DNA of 64,000 nt from assembly GCA_964444795.1 (NCBI GenBank), contig CAYUIQ010000001.1, positions 1-64,000 of the forward strand, given 5' to 3'. The notes beneath the pieces were generated by a model. The model made no database searches. It saw only the letters and a program-made list of their open reading frames with translations, and was not told where the DNA came from. Of this stretch, positions 8,629 through 16,861 are shown piece after piece. The stretch is from JABMRP01 sp964444795. Lineage in GTDB: Bacteria > Planctomycetota > Planctomycetia > Pirellulales > Thermoguttaceae. Both the position numbers and the translations under genes were made by a program. Numbering within the stretch: position 1 is the stretch's first letter; every line of letters starts with the position of its first letter.

Positions 8629-9546
8629 ATGAGAAGTAACCACTTGGTCATCGCCGGTTCGCTCGTCGTGGTTCTGCTGCTGGCGAACCTCCTCCACGCC
8701 CAACGGGGGCGGCCTCCACAGCGTCCGGCACCGCCAGCCGAGATCGACGGCAAACCACCGGGGAGAGGCGTTGAAGGGGGGATTCCGCAAAGGGTTTCCG
8801 GCCCGTGGCAGATCACCGACTATTACCTCTCGCCGATTGCCCCGTCGAATATCTCCACGCCCTTTAGCGAAAAGAAGCCCGGCAACATTGCCAGCCTTGG
8901 CCCCGCCAAGCTCAAAGTACAACTTTCGCCGGAAGGCTTCCTTTGGGTTACCATACGGTACTCGCAAGCGACGGCCAAGAAAGACCTCGCTCGGTTCACG
9001 CTGGTCGACGCTTCGGGCGCCACCCATGGAGAACTTTTCGCCTGGATCGACGCGGCCACCGTTGGCCGCGAGCGAGATCGGGTAGTCTACGAATACGCCC
9101 CGTGGATGGCGAAGCTAAAAGACCAGGACGCAGTGAAGCGGTTCAAGGATCTGGCCGAGGGGCGATCACTTCGCGACGGGCAAGAAGCTCTCCTGGTCTT
9201 CCAGGGGGAATGGGAATCCCTGGAAACGCTATCGCTCAAGGGCGACGGCACGGTCCGGGCACTCAAACCCGCCGAGCCGGCGGTGGCCCAGCCCGGCGCG
9301 GAGCCGAGCGAGCCGGAGCCCGCGGACGAGCCCGTCGAACCGGAGCCGCGCCCCGCGGCAGTCAAGCGGACCTGGCGAGATGTCAGCGGACAGCACGCGA
9401 TCGTCGCCGAACTCGTCAACTTCGACGGCCGCAACGTTCGGCTGCGAAAAGAGGACGGCCAGATTCTCGAAGTCCCGTTGGACAAGCTCAGCACAAGCGA
9501 TCAGCGGTTCCTCGAAGAACTTCACGATAACGGCGCGTTTCGATGA
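8629..9546 (+). CDS. SHD1-domain exported/anchored protein
   Basis: A 305-aa protein with an N-terminal hydrophobic signal or anchor segment (about residues 6-23), a Pro/Arg-rich linker, a central domain without recognised relatives (about 60-200), an acidic Glu/Pro-rich linker (about 220-245), and a C-terminal SHD1 domain (about 248-300). The SHD1 signature is the pattern TWRDVSGQHAIVAELV, then GRNVRLRKEDGQ, then VPLDKLSTSDQ. SHD1 (first described in yeast Sla1) is greatly expanded in planctomycetes, where its role is unknown. It is transcribed away from the esterase cluster. The function of the central domain cannot be told from the sequence. Confidence 0.8.
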   Translation: MRSNHLVIAGSLVVVLLLANLLHAQRGRPPQRPAPPAEIDGKPPGRGVEGGIPQRVSGPWQITDYYLSPIAPSNISTPFSEKKPGNIASLGPAKLKVQLSPEGFLWVTIRYSQATAKKDLARFTLVDASGATHGELFAWIDAATVGRERDRVVYEYAPWMAKLKDQDAVKRFKDLAEGRSLRDGQEALLVFQGEWESLETLSLKGDGTVRALKPAEPAVAQPGAEPSEPEPADEPVEPEPRPAAVKRTWRDVSGQHAIVAELVNFDGRNVRLRKEDGQILEVPLDKLSTSDQRFLEELHDNGAFR

Positions 9547-9575
9547 GCCACGACGCATGATCGCCGGCGTCTGCC

Positions 9576-10094
9576 CTAGAAGGCTTTTGCCAGAGCACCA
9601 ACGGCTTGTCCCACGGCGTCGACAACCGAGTCCTTGACGTTGGTTCCATTCTTGCCAAACTGCTTGTCGTAGTAGTTCTTCAGGATGATACCAAGCGTTC
9701 GGCACGTAATCGGATCGGTGAACTTGTATATCTCGTCAAATCCGTGACGGTCATAGCCGGTATTCTCACTGACCACGTAGATGACCCAGCGATGTAGCTT
9801 TTTGTCGCCAATGATCTTTCCGATCCCGGAGCCTGGCAGGGAGGCGCCCATTTGTGGGCCCTTGGCCTTATGCGGCCGCTCCCACCGCGTGCCGATGACA
9901 TAGGCGGTGTCCAAGGGTTTGAAGTACTTGGCGCCGGCCGCATACAGCCCGAGAAACATGTCGGACTTTGTCTTGGCCTTGAGGCACCACTCCTGGATGT
10001 AGTTGACCACCATGACTGATTCAAGCGTTCTGCGGTGTCCTCTGCCTCCCTTTGCCTCTTTTGCCCCTCTGCCGCCTATGCTGACGTCGAACAT
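9576..10094 (-). CDS. Hypothetical protein, 172 aa
   Basis: I do not recognise this protein. The ATG at 10094 is chosen because AGGGGGTG lies about 8 bases upstream. Translation from a later ATG at 10013 would remove a Gly/Arg/Lys-rich leader (SIGGRGAKEAKGGRGHRR) that looks low-complexity. The body is mixed alpha/beta, rich in Lys, Tyr and Trp, with segments such as YIQEWCLKAKTKSDMFLGLY and WVIYVVSENTGYDRHGF. No signal peptide or membrane segment is evident. Base composition is less GC-rich than the neighbours, compatible with transfer. It converges on the SHD1 gene with a gap of 29 bases. Confidence 0.5.
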   Translation of the reverse strand: MFDVSIGGRGAKEAKGGRGHRRTLESVMVVNYIQEWCLKAKTKSDMFLGLYAAGAKYFKPLDTAYVIGTRWERPHKAKGPQMGASLPGSGIGKIIGDKKLHRWVIYVVSENTGYDRHGFDEIYKFTDPITCRTLGIILKNYYDKQFGKNGTNVKDSVVDAVGQAVGALAKAF

Positions 10095-10111
10095 GAGATA
10101 GCACCCCCTAA

Positions 10112-10130
10112 GTCGACTCTTTTGGTCGAC
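10112..10130. promoter_or_regulatory. Perfect 6-bp inverted repeat upstream of hypothetical gene
   Basis: GTCGAC-7-GTCGAC begins 18 bases upstream of the 10094 start on the minus strand. It could be an operator or a leader hairpin. Only symmetry and position support it. Confidence 0.3.
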
Positions 10131-10775
10131 ATTAAAAAAGGTCTTGCGAAGAGTTGCCCGCCGAACGAGGTTCCAGCGCGGACGGAAATCGTAGAATACT
10201 ATTGCGTCGCGCGAGAAAGGCAACCCTGCCTTCGAAGATGTGAGATGCAAGTCCTTTCAGGATACTCTGTTAGATCGTCACGGTTGGTCTCGGGTACAAC
10301 GAAGCCTTCCAGCGGCGCGAGCGTTCAGTGGGGGGGTCTGTGAACCGAACCACACAGAGGAGGTGGCACGGACTGATCCGCAGGAGCTTCGTGATACCCA
10401 AGACCGGGGCGTATGGCTAATCGAAGGTCAGTAAATAAGGCGTCTTTTTTGAAGGCGGTTGAGTCCATCGCTTGTGACTCGGGAAGGACGTGGCTGCGCA
10501 GCATCGCACCGTCTGGACCTCGCGGATTCCGGTGATCGTCGGGAATTCCATCTGGTCCGGCGTGCATGGCGTTGTCGAGATTTCCGAAGGCCGGCATGAA
10601 CTCGCCTGGTTTGCCGCCGCCCTGCGAGAAGGGTTTTCCATACCCAACGGATCGAGCATTCGCGTCTTCTTTCACGAAGGCAAGAAGAACACGGTTGTTA
10701 TCGCGAAAGTTGAAGTGGTCCAGTGAGAGGAATGCAAGAACTAACAGCCCGTTAACAAAGGGTGATTTGTGTGGA
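10131..10775. other. Gene-poor region
   Basis: This 645-base stretch holds no confidently recognised gene. Several frames on both strands are open, but none shows a family motif or a good ribosome-binding site. The best candidate is the short plus-strand frame 10490-10726, listed separately with low confidence. Confidence 0.5.
10490..10726 (+). CDS. Possible small hypothetical protein, 78 aa
   Basis: The peptide has a plausible soluble mixed composition (IPVIVGNSIWSGVHGVVEIS, then RVFFHEGKKNTVVIAKVEV) and ends cleanly at TGA. No Shine-Dalgarno sequence, homologue or operon context was recognised, and the opposite strand is also open. Listed as a weak candidate only. Confidence 0.22.
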   Translation: MAAQHRTVWTSRIPVIVGNSIWSGVHGVVEISEGRHELAWFAAALREGFSIPNGSSIRVFFHEGKKNTVVIAKVEVVQ

Positions 10776-10808
10776 GGGTGCCCGGGGTCGAGCGCAGCGA
10801 GCCCCCAG
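10776..10808. repeat. Repeat family A, left arm only
   Basis: GGGTGCCCGGGGTCGAGCGC followed by AGCGAGCCCCCAG is the left arm of the family A palindrome. Its upstream leader (CCCGTTAACAAAGGGTGAT) also resembles the leader of the complete copy at 40474-40605. The right arm is missing, and the end of the adjacent membrane-protein gene follows directly. Confidence 0.7.
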
Positions 10809-10824
10809 TTGGCGGCGCGCCGAA

Positions 10825-11244
10825 TCAAGAACCGCCCTCCCTTGCGAGGATCCTCCGCCCGATGACACGAAAAGTCCCAAACACCAGGCCGAAGAAGATA
10901 CCGATCGCTGATCCATAGCCCAAGGCCACGGACCAGGAATCGACGGTGTCTCCCGTGCAGAGGGCATGGACGAGCCAGCCCAAACAAGAGCCCAGGAGAA
11001 CCATGATACATGCCACGGCAATCCACCAGATTCTTCCCAACGGACGGAACACGTGCGAGATTGGCACGGCGAACATGAGCCCCAGTATTGTCCCCGCCAC
11101 CGGGGTTGACCCGCCGTCCATCCACTCGGTGAGGACCGTTAAGACCGCCCATGGGGCGAATGAAAGAATCGCACTGTGGACAAGCACAGCGATTGGCCTC
11201 CGAGGCCAATCGTCTATTGGTTCACGTTTTGATTCCGCTGGCAT
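10825..11244 (-). CDS. Small multi-pass membrane protein, 139 aa
   Basis: ATG at 11244 has a strong Shine-Dalgarno sequence, AGGAGG, 9 bases upstream. The protein has a short charged N-terminus and four hydrophobic segments (about 18-38, 48-66, 72-95, 105-126), ending in a basic tail with RVIGRRILAREGG. No family signature was recognised. It stands alone between repeat fragments. Its function is unknown. Confidence 0.65.
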   Translation of the reverse strand: MPAESKREPIDDWPRRPIAVLVHSAILSFAPWAVLTVLTEWMDGGSTPVAGTILGLMFAVPISHVFRPLGRIWWIAVACIMVLLGSCLGWLVHALCTGDTVDSWSVALGYGSAIGIFFGLVFGTFRVIGRRILAREGGS

Positions 11245-11360
11245 GCGTGTGTTCCTCCTGCAAGGAATACCTCGCGTCGAGGCTCGTTAGGACGCTTTGC
11301 GTGCCCCTGGGCTGAGAAACTCTGGATCTTTCGCACCGACGTGAAGCGCCGAGCCCGTGC

Positions 11361-11383
11361 GTTTCCACGCGAAGCGTGGGAAC
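11361..11383. repeat. Hairpin repeat (GTTTCCACGC-GAA-GCGTGGGAAC)
   Basis: A 10-bp stem with one imperfect pair and a GAA loop. It lies 14 bases beyond the point where the adjacent pseudogene loses homology to its family, so it may mark the truncation end point. Confidence 0.6.
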
Positions 11384-11396
11384 GAGGTTCATTACT

Positions 11397-11759
11397 CTAA
11401 CGATCCCCCAGAGCGTGTCGGTATACGGGTCGTCGTCGAGCCGGCGGGTCCAGGGCATGGACTTCGGCAACGAACGCCCGGGTAGCTTCGGCCGGCGTGG
11501 CCACGAACCCCGTGTACCGGGGAAAGGCCTGGCGCAACGGTTCGAGCGATTCGTCGACCGACTTCTCGTAAGTTGCCACGGTGGCTTGATGTTCGGCGAC
11601 CAATGCATCGACGACCGGCTTCCACCCGGGATCGGCATACGTGGTCTGGGAGACGACGACGACATAGCCGGGCTGCTCGGCCGGCACGAAAGCGCCAAGA
11701 GCGCTGAGGATTCCCACGGCTGCGCAGAGGAGGGTTAATCGACTGATGGTCGTTTTCAT
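11397..11759 (-). pseudogene. Frameshifted, truncated exported protein (C25/caspase-like family remnant)
   Basis: An intact 5' end encodes a signal peptide (TISRLTLLCAAVGILSALGA) and a domain including RYTGFVATPAEATRAFVAEV followed by HAL. At about 11450 one extra G shifts the frame. Read one frame over (11399-11449), the sequence continues TRRLDDDPYTDTLWGIV, a segment I recall from planctomycete C25-like or caspase-like hypothetical proteins, usually followed by TGYDAADA. That continuation is absent, and the hairpin at 11361-11383 follows. The remnant is therefore both frameshifted and truncated. Family assignment is from memory and moderate. Confidence 0.6.
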
Positions 11760-11795
11760 GGTGTGCGTGTTTGAGATGCGATCGTTTCGCCCGGC

Positions 11796-12818
11796 CTAGA
11801 CTTCCTCGGCTTCGTGCAACACCTGGGCCACCTCGCGGCGGCTGCCCAAGTAGTAGACCAGCCCGACCATGGCGATCAACACGGTGATGACCCGGTACGT
11901 CAACCCGAGGGCCAGCCCTTTGCCCGAGGCGTGAGCAAGCTCCCGGTACAGGTATTGCAGTGTACCCTCCTGGGGTCCGGCGGGCAACGGAATGACGCTG
12001 GCCACGGCACTCAAGGGGGCGATGACGAAGTGTTGGCCGAAGCCGGGGGTCCGGTCGGGCTCGCTGGTGGCGGGCAGAGCGACGGCGATCAGGAAGATCG
12101 ACGTGGTGAAAAGGCAATGCACGCCGACGCTCATCAACGCTGCCGTGGCCAGCACGCGTGGCTTGCTCCGGTAGATGCGAAACGCCTCGATCAATTTGCC
12201 CAGGGTGTGGCCGATCTTGGGGTGCCGAATCAGCCATTGAGCCAGTCGCCCTTCCGACAATCCCGGAATGAAGAGGACGCCGATCCCCACCGCACCGACA
12301 GCCGTGAGGATGACGGTCGTTTTGCAGACATTCCGAATAGCGGCGATCTCGTGGCCAAGAAAACCCCCCACAACGATGGCCGCCGAGGCCACGACAAACA
12401 GCACGTACAGGCCGATCATCCGGTCGATGACGACCGAGGCGGCCGCCCCGGTTCGGTACTCGGGGTGTTTGCGGGCGAGCATGATCCCCTTGAGCACGTC
12501 GCCCCCGACGATCCCCGCCGGCGCCAGATTGAAGAGGTATCCAAGGAACCCCACGCGAAAAGCATCTTTGAGCGCCAGGGGAATCCCCACCGCGCGAACC
12601 AGGTAGCACCAGCGGAGCAGCGTCACGCAAACCGCGGCGGCGGAGAACACCCAGGCCAGCGCCAGCAGAGGACCGTTCCACGCCTCCTCCATCAGCCGCG
12701 TGAATCCTTCATCCTCATGGGCCGTGGCGCTGCGCGTCTGGACGTCGTATACCAGATAGCCAAGAATGCCGACGGAGAGGCCAACCTTGACCAGAGTAAT
12801 GAGTATCTTCTTTACCAC
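11796..12818 (-). CDS. UPF0104/AglD-like lysylphosphatidylglycerol-synthase-type membrane protein
   Basis: A 340-aa integral membrane protein with about eight transmembrane helices. GTG at 12818 is preferred because GGAG lies 6 bases upstream; an in-frame TTG at 12830 is the alternative. Family features include the N-terminal KKILITLVKVGLSVGILGYL helix, GFLGYLFNLAPAGIVGGDVL, and the later ATSEPDR...PLPAGPQEG region. It resembles the membrane half of MprF, without the synthetase domain. It overlaps the end of the ubiA-like gene by 7 bases, so it is the last intact gene of the gmd-dprE1-dprE2-ubiA operon. In such operons these proteins are often guessed to move or flip lipid-linked sugars; that role is inference. 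Confidence 0.8.
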   Translation of the reverse strand: MVKKILITLVKVGLSVGILGYLVYDVQTRSATAHEDEGFTRLMEEAWNGPLLALAWVFSAAAVCVTLLRWCYLVRAVGIPLALKDAFRVGFLGYLFNLAPAGIVGGDVLKGIMLARKHPEYRTGAAASVVIDRMIGLYVLFVVASAAIVVGGFLGHEIAAIRNVCKTTVILTAVGAVGIGVLFIPGLSEGRLAQWLIRHPKIGHTLGKLIEAFRIYRSKPRVLATAALMSVGVHCLFTTSIFLIAVALPATSEPDRTPGFGQHFVIAPLSAVASVIPLPAGPQEGTLQYLYRELAHASGKGLALGLTYRVITVLIAMVGLVYYLGSRREVAQVLHEAEEV

Positions 12819-13714
12819 GCGAGGCTCCAATTACCGAGACTCCAATTGACGGTTACCAGCCAGCCGATGGCGCAAAGTTGGCTGGAATGGGAGGTATAAG
12901 CGATTCGCACCGGCGAGCCTCCCGCACCGGTCGTGGCGGCCAGCCGCAGATAGTTGAGGATTCCGTAGGCCACAAACGGCATCGACACCATCTCGCGGCC
13001 CTCCAACAAGACTCCCGACAGGATCGAATACAGCGCATAAGCCACCAGCGACACGCCGGCCGTGATCGTCATCGCCTGATCGAGAAACGCCTCGTTGTAG
13101 CCGCGCAGCGAAGGGCGATGCTGGAGATCCAAGCCCGACAGCAGATCGGCCCGGCGCTTGGTGAATCCCAGGAACAGGGCCAGCGACGACGTACACAGCA
13201 GCAGCCAAGGCGACGGACCGACGCCGACCAACAGGCACCCCAACAGCACGCGAATCACGAACCCGGAAGTCAAGAGGAACACATCCAACAGTGCGACGTT
13301 CTTAGCTCCGGTGGAATACGCGATATTCGCGCCGATATAGACCGACGCGAGCACCAGCACGCCATTTCCGCCACCGGTCCAACACAAGGCCAATCCGCCG
13401 ACCAACAGGAATGCCGCGGTCACAAGCGCCGCGGCCGGGGACACTTCGCCCGAAGCGATCGGGCGATGTTTCTTCTCGGGATGAAGCCGGTCGCCGGCCG
13501 CGTCGCAGAGATCGTTGAAAACATAGACGGCCGAATTGACCAGACAGAAGCCCAGCAGTCCCAGCAGAAACGGAGTCGCCTCGAAGCGCGCACCGGCGGC
13601 TTCGTCGGCCAGGGCAAACGGCACGGGTGCCAGTACGAAAGCGTTCTTAATCCAGTCAGCAGGCCGGGCCAAGCGGATCAGACGGATTGCCAGCGGTTTG
13701 TTCCGGTTGCTCAA
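12812..13714 (-). CDS. UbiA-family polyprenyl-phosphate phosphoribosyltransferase (DPPR synthase-like)
   Basis: Predicted to transfer phosphoribose from PRPP to a polyprenyl phosphate, the first committed step towards polyprenyl-phospho-arabinose. The TTG start at 13714 overlaps the TGA of the upstream reductase (TTGA) with GGAGG 7 bases before it, giving 300 aa. The UbiA-superfamily Asp-rich motif reads FNDLCDAAGDRLHPEKKHRP, the form typical of Rv3806c-type DPPR synthases. A second conserved region is KRRADLLSGL. About eight or nine membrane helices are visible. The N-terminal LIRLARPADWIKNAFVLAP also fits this subgroup better than 4-hydroxybenzoate transferases. Genetic coupling to DprE1 and DprE2 homologues supports the call. 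Confidence 0.85.
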   Translation of the reverse strand: MSNRNKPLAIRLIRLARPADWIKNAFVLAPVPFALADEAAGARFEATPFLLGLLGFCLVNSAVYVFNDLCDAAGDRLHPEKKHRPIASGEVSPAAALVTAAFLLVGGLALCWTGGGNGVLVLASVYIGANIAYSTGAKNVALLDVFLLTSGFVIRVLLGCLLVGVGPSPWLLLCTSSLALFLGFTKRRADLLSGLDLQHRPSLRGYNEAFLDQAMTITAGVSLVAYALYSILSGVLLEGREMVSMPFVAYGILNYLRLAATTGAGGSPVRIAYTSHSSQLCAIGWLVTVNWSLGNWSLAW

Positions 13715-14448
13715 AACCCGATCCTCCGCATGACCATTCGAGGCAGATTGCGGATAACCAACATCACCCAGCGCCACATCCCGGGGGTATAGATCATCGG
13801 CCGGCCGCGGTCGATCGCCCTCAGCACGGCCCGGGCGACTTGATCCGGCTGGCCGGCAAACGGAGGCGGTTTCAATCCGGCCGTCATGCCCGTCTTCACA
13901 AAACCGGGCTTGACGCAGACGGTCTTCAACCCGGCCGCGCGAAACTTGTGGTCCAGCCCTTCGAGGTAGTGCGACAGGCCCGCCTTGGCCGCTCCGTAAA
14001 GAACGACCGGTTTGCGTCCCCGGTCGCCGGCCACCGAACTCAGTGCACAGAGGGTCCCGCCTCCCCGGGCGAGCAATCGCCGGCGTGCTTCCTCGCAGAA
14101 GAGCACCGTGCCGGTGAAGTCGGCCGTCAACACACTCGCGGCTAACTCGGGATCTTCCTCCAGGGCTTCCTGCGAGGCAAAACGGCCCGCCGTGACGACC
14201 ACCGTCTCCAGGCCGTCCAGGGCTTTCTCCGCCGCCTCCAGCGCCGGGGCAAACGTCCGCCGGTCTTCCAAGTCGCACGCCGCGCAGCCGACCGGTGCGG
14301 GCGCGCCGCGAATTTCCAGATCGCGGGCCGAGCGATCCAGATCCTCCGCATCGCGTCCCAAGAGGAAGAGTTGGTCGCCGCGCTCGGCGAACAACCGGGC
14401 AAGCGAGCGGCCTATTCCCTTGGTGGCTCCCAGCACGACGACCTTCAT
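13711..14448 (-). CDS. dprE2: SDR-family keto-reductase, DprE2-like
   Basis: Predicted NAD(P)H-dependent reductase completing epimerisation of polyprenyl-phospho-ribose to -arabinose by reducing the 2-keto intermediate made by DprE1. The 245-aa protein starts at 14448, where ATGA overlaps the dprE1 stop. Classical short-chain dehydrogenase features are visible: the nucleotide-binding GATKGIGRSLA, the catalytic Ser in CALSSVAGDRG, and Y-x3-K in LYGAAKAGLSHY. The C-terminal region with VKTGMT and the basic hydrophobic tail (MLVIRNLPRMVMRRIGF) resembles membrane-associated DprE2 proteins. The specific call depends on the operon; alone it would only be an SDR oxidoreductase. Confidence 0.8.
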   Translation of the reverse strand: MKVVVLGATKGIGRSLARLFAERGDQLFLLGRDAEDLDRSARDLEIRGAPAPVGCAACDLEDRRTFAPALEAAEKALDGLETVVVTAGRFASQEALEEDPELAASVLTADFTGTVLFCEEARRRLLARGGGTLCALSSVAGDRGRKPVVLYGAAKAGLSHYLEGLDHKFRAAGLKTVCVKPGFVKTGMTAGLKPPPFAGQPDQVARAVLRAIDRGRPMIYTPGMWRWVMLVIRNLPRMVMRRIGF

Positions 14449-15797
14449 GGTTTGTCTCCCAACATGCGAACCGATTGTGCGCTTCGCAGCATGCACCCGG
14501 GGTCCCACCGCTGGCGCACCGCGTTGAAGGCCGGCAACCGTGGCTCCATGGCCCGAAAGTGTTCGGCTCGCGTAAACGCGTCTTTGGTCAGGTAGATGCG
14601 TCCCCCCTCGGCAATCACCAGTTCGTTGAGCTTGTCGACCAGCGCGGGGGTTCGCCTCGGATGAATGGGGAAATCGACGGCGATGGACATCCCCGGCTTC
14701 AGGAACGAAAGCATCCCCTTGCCCTCGGGACCGCAATCCTTGATGACGCAAAGGAACGAACACCCGCCCTCCCGGCCGAACAGGTCCAGCACCCGGCGGG
14801 CCGGGCCGTTGTCCGCCGCGTGGGGCACGACGCACTGATACTGCGTGAAGCCGCGGCGGCCGTAGATGAGATTCCAATCCAACAGGGCGTCCAAGGGGTA
14901 GAAAAACGACTCGGGAGCGACGACGCCTCGCTTTTCCCGGCGAAAGTGCTTCCAGTAATACAGCGTGTTGAAAGCCTTGATGCTCAACTTCGAGAGGGCA
15001 AAGTTGGGCAGTTGGAACGGCACGCGCAGGCGGCGCTTGGCCGGCGGTGGTTTGGTGGGCGCCTCGTCGGGCTCGGCCCAGCGGCCTTTCATTAGGATCC
15101 CCCGGCCCAGGCGGCGGCCGCGAGCCAGCGTGTCGACCCAGCCGACGGTCATCGGCCAACGGTCGGCCGCTTCCTTGAGCCCGTCGACCATGGCGCCCAG
15201 ATTGTCGATCCGCCGGCTTTCCTCCCAGATCCAGGGCGAGGGGATCGGCCGCATCGAGAACTCGACCTCCAGGATGTGACCGGTCAGCCCCATGCCGCCG
15301 ATCGTGGCGCGAAACAACTCCGGTTCCTGACGATCGGAACATTCGATCGCGCGCCCGTCGGCCATTTGCAGCGTGATCCGGTGGACGTGCTCGCCGAAAC
15401 TTCCGTCGACGTGATGGTTCTTTCCGTGGACGTCCGAAGCGACCATTCCGCCGAGCGTCACGAATTGCGTTCCCGGCGAGACCGGCACGAACCATCCGCG
15501 GCGAAGAAAGAGCCGGTTGATCTCCAGCAGCGACAGCCCGGCCTCGGCCCGCAGTACGCCCGTCTTTTCGTCGAACGCCAGCAAGCGGTCGGCCCGGGTC
15601 GTACAGGCGGCGAAGCGCTGCGACGGCGAGTCACCCCCGGGGATGAGTGAGGAATCGCCGTAGGATCGCCCCAGTCCGCGGCAAAGCGTCGCGCCGGCCG
15701 TTGTCCTACGGAGGTCTTCACCCTGGACCTCCAGGCCGGTGACGGCCGGATAGCGTCCCCAGCCGGTCATCGTGGTTCGATAGGGAGTTGTCGCCAT
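14445..15797 (-). CDS. dprE1: FAD-dependent decaprenylphosphoryl-ribose 2'-oxidase-like protein
   Basis: Predicted FAD oxidase that oxidises the 2'-hydroxyl of polyprenyl-phospho-ribose, forming the keto intermediate reduced by DprE2. ATG at 15797 gives 450 aa. The PCMH-type FAD-binding domain shows GLGRSYGDSS (41-50) and the DprE1 signature ASDVHGKNHHVDGSFGEHV (120-138). The substrate domain contains RRGFTQYQCVVP, then SIAVDFPI (371-378), and the IYLTKDA region with the expected Lys. In Mycobacterium tuberculosis DprE1 the position matching A373 is Cys387, the residue attacked by benzothiazinones. The gene follows gmd by 3 bases and overlaps dprE2. L-gulonolactone oxidase-type enzymes are the alternative family, but the HGKNHH motif argues for DprE1. 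Confidence 0.85.
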   Translation of the reverse strand: MATTPYRTTMTGWGRYPAVTGLEVQGEDLRRTTAGATLCRGLGRSYGDSSLIPGGDSPSQRFAACTTRADRLLAFDEKTGVLRAEAGLSLLEINRLFLRRGWFVPVSPGTQFVTLGGMVASDVHGKNHHVDGSFGEHVHRITLQMADGRAIECSDRQEPELFRATIGGMGLTGHILEVEFSMRPIPSPWIWEESRRIDNLGAMVDGLKEAADRWPMTVGWVDTLARGRRLGRGILMKGRWAEPDEAPTKPPPAKRRLRVPFQLPNFALSKLSIKAFNTLYYWKHFRREKRGVVAPESFFYPLDALLDWNLIYGRRGFTQYQCVVPHAADNGPARRVLDLFGREGGCSFLCVIKDCGPEGKGMLSFLKPGMSIAVDFPIHPRRTPALVDKLNELVIAEGGRIYLTKDAFTRAEHFRAMEPRLPAFNAVRQRWDPGCMLRSAQSVRMLGDKP

Positions 15798-15800
15798 GCG

Positions 15801-16781
15801 TTAGTCTCTTCCGGTGATTTCCCGGCCCACACGTTCCATGTCGGCGTCCACCATCATGGTAACCAATCGCTCGAACGACACTTCGATTTGCCAACCCAAC
15901 GTGGATTGGGCCTTGGCGGCGTCGCCGCGCAGCGTGTTCACCTCGGCGGGACGAAAGAACGCCGGATCCACCTCCACATAGTTGCGATAGTCGAGCCCCA
16001 CGCGGCCGAAGGCCAACTCGGCAAACTCGCGGACCGAGTGCTTTTGCCCGGTGGCCACCACGTAGTCGTCCGGAGCGTCCTGCTGGAGCATCAGCCACAT
16101 GGCCCTCACGTAGTCGCCCGCGAAACCCCAGTCGCGCATGGCGTCGAGATTTCCCAGCAGAAGCTTGTCCTGGACACCGAGCTTGATTCGAGCCACCGCG
16201 TCGGTGATCTTTCGGGTGACGAACTCCTTGCCCCGCAACGGCGACTCGTGGTTGAAGAGGATGCCGGAGCAGGCGAAAATGTCGTAGCTCTCCCGATAGT
16301 TGACCGTGATCCAGTGTCCGTACACCTTGGCCACGCCGTAAGGACTGCGCGGCCAGAAAGCGGTCTGTTCGTTCTGTGGCTCCTCATGCACCTGGCCGAA
16401 CATCTCGCTGGAACTGGCCTGGTAGAAGCGAATCTTCGGATCAATCAACCGCACCGCCTCAAGCATTCGGGTCACGCCCAGGCCGGTAAACTCGCCGGTC
16501 AGCAGCGGCTGAAGCCAACTGGTGGGCACAAAACTCTGGGCGGCCAGATTGTAGACCTCGTGGGGGCGCACGTCGCGCAGGAGCGTGATGATCGACAGTT
16601 GGTCCAGCAGGTCGGCCTGGTGCAGCATGACCGAATCGCGAAAGGGAGCGATTCGCTCAAAGCTCTCGGTGCTCGCCCGCCGTACCATGCCGTGGACCTC
16701 GTAGTCCCGTTCCAGCAGAAACTGGGCCAGATACGCCCCGTCCTGTCCGGTGATCCCGGTTATCAGTGCTCTGCGGGGCAT
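15801..16781 (-). CDS. gmd: GDP-mannose 4,6-dehydratase
   Basis: Predicted to convert GDP-D-mannose to GDP-4-keto-6-deoxy-D-mannose, the precursor of GDP-fucose, -rhamnose and related sugars. The 326-aa extended SDR protein has the N-terminal GITGQDGAYLAQFLLERDY, the arginine region VHGMVRRAST, the catalytic Ser/Thr region YQASSSEMFGQV, and Y-x3-K in SPYGVAKVYGHW. Length and motif order fit GMD. It is the first gene of the dprE1-dprE2-ubiA operon, with a TTGACA promoter upstream. The link to arabinose-lipid synthesis is not direct, so the operon may build a larger cell-surface glycan with both deoxyhexose and pentose. Confidence 0.9.
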   Translation of the reverse strand: MPRRALITGITGQDGAYLAQFLLERDYEVHGMVRRASTESFERIAPFRDSVMLHQADLLDQLSIITLLRDVRPHEVYNLAAQSFVPTSWLQPLLTGEFTGLGVTRMLEAVRLIDPKIRFYQASSSEMFGQVHEEPQNEQTAFWPRSPYGVAKVYGHWITVNYRESYDIFACSGILFNHESPLRGKEFVTRKITDAVARIKLGVQDKLLLGNLDAMRDWGFAGDYVRAMWLMLQQDAPDDYVVATGQKHSVREFAELAFGRVGLDYRNYVEVDPAFFRPAEVNTLRGDAAKAQSTLGWQIEVSFERLVTMMVDADMERVGREITGRD

Positions 16782-16861
16782 GGGAGATTGTTTCCGTCGG
16801 GTTTCCCGTAAACAGGGGGGGTAGTGCGTTGGACGCCGTAACTCCGCGGCATTAACAACTT

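Noticed and set aside
10325..11209. Minus-strand frame of nearly 300 codons through the gene-poor region
   Set aside because: It runs in another frame through the well-supported membrane protein gene (AGGAGG start at 11244) and contains no recognisable motif.
13711..15495. Reading the DprE2 frame as a long fusion extending upstream
   Set aside because: Upstream of ATG 14448 the frame is out of phase with the DprE1 gene and gives Arg/Pro-rich nonsense. The ATGA overlap with the dprE1 stop is a better start.
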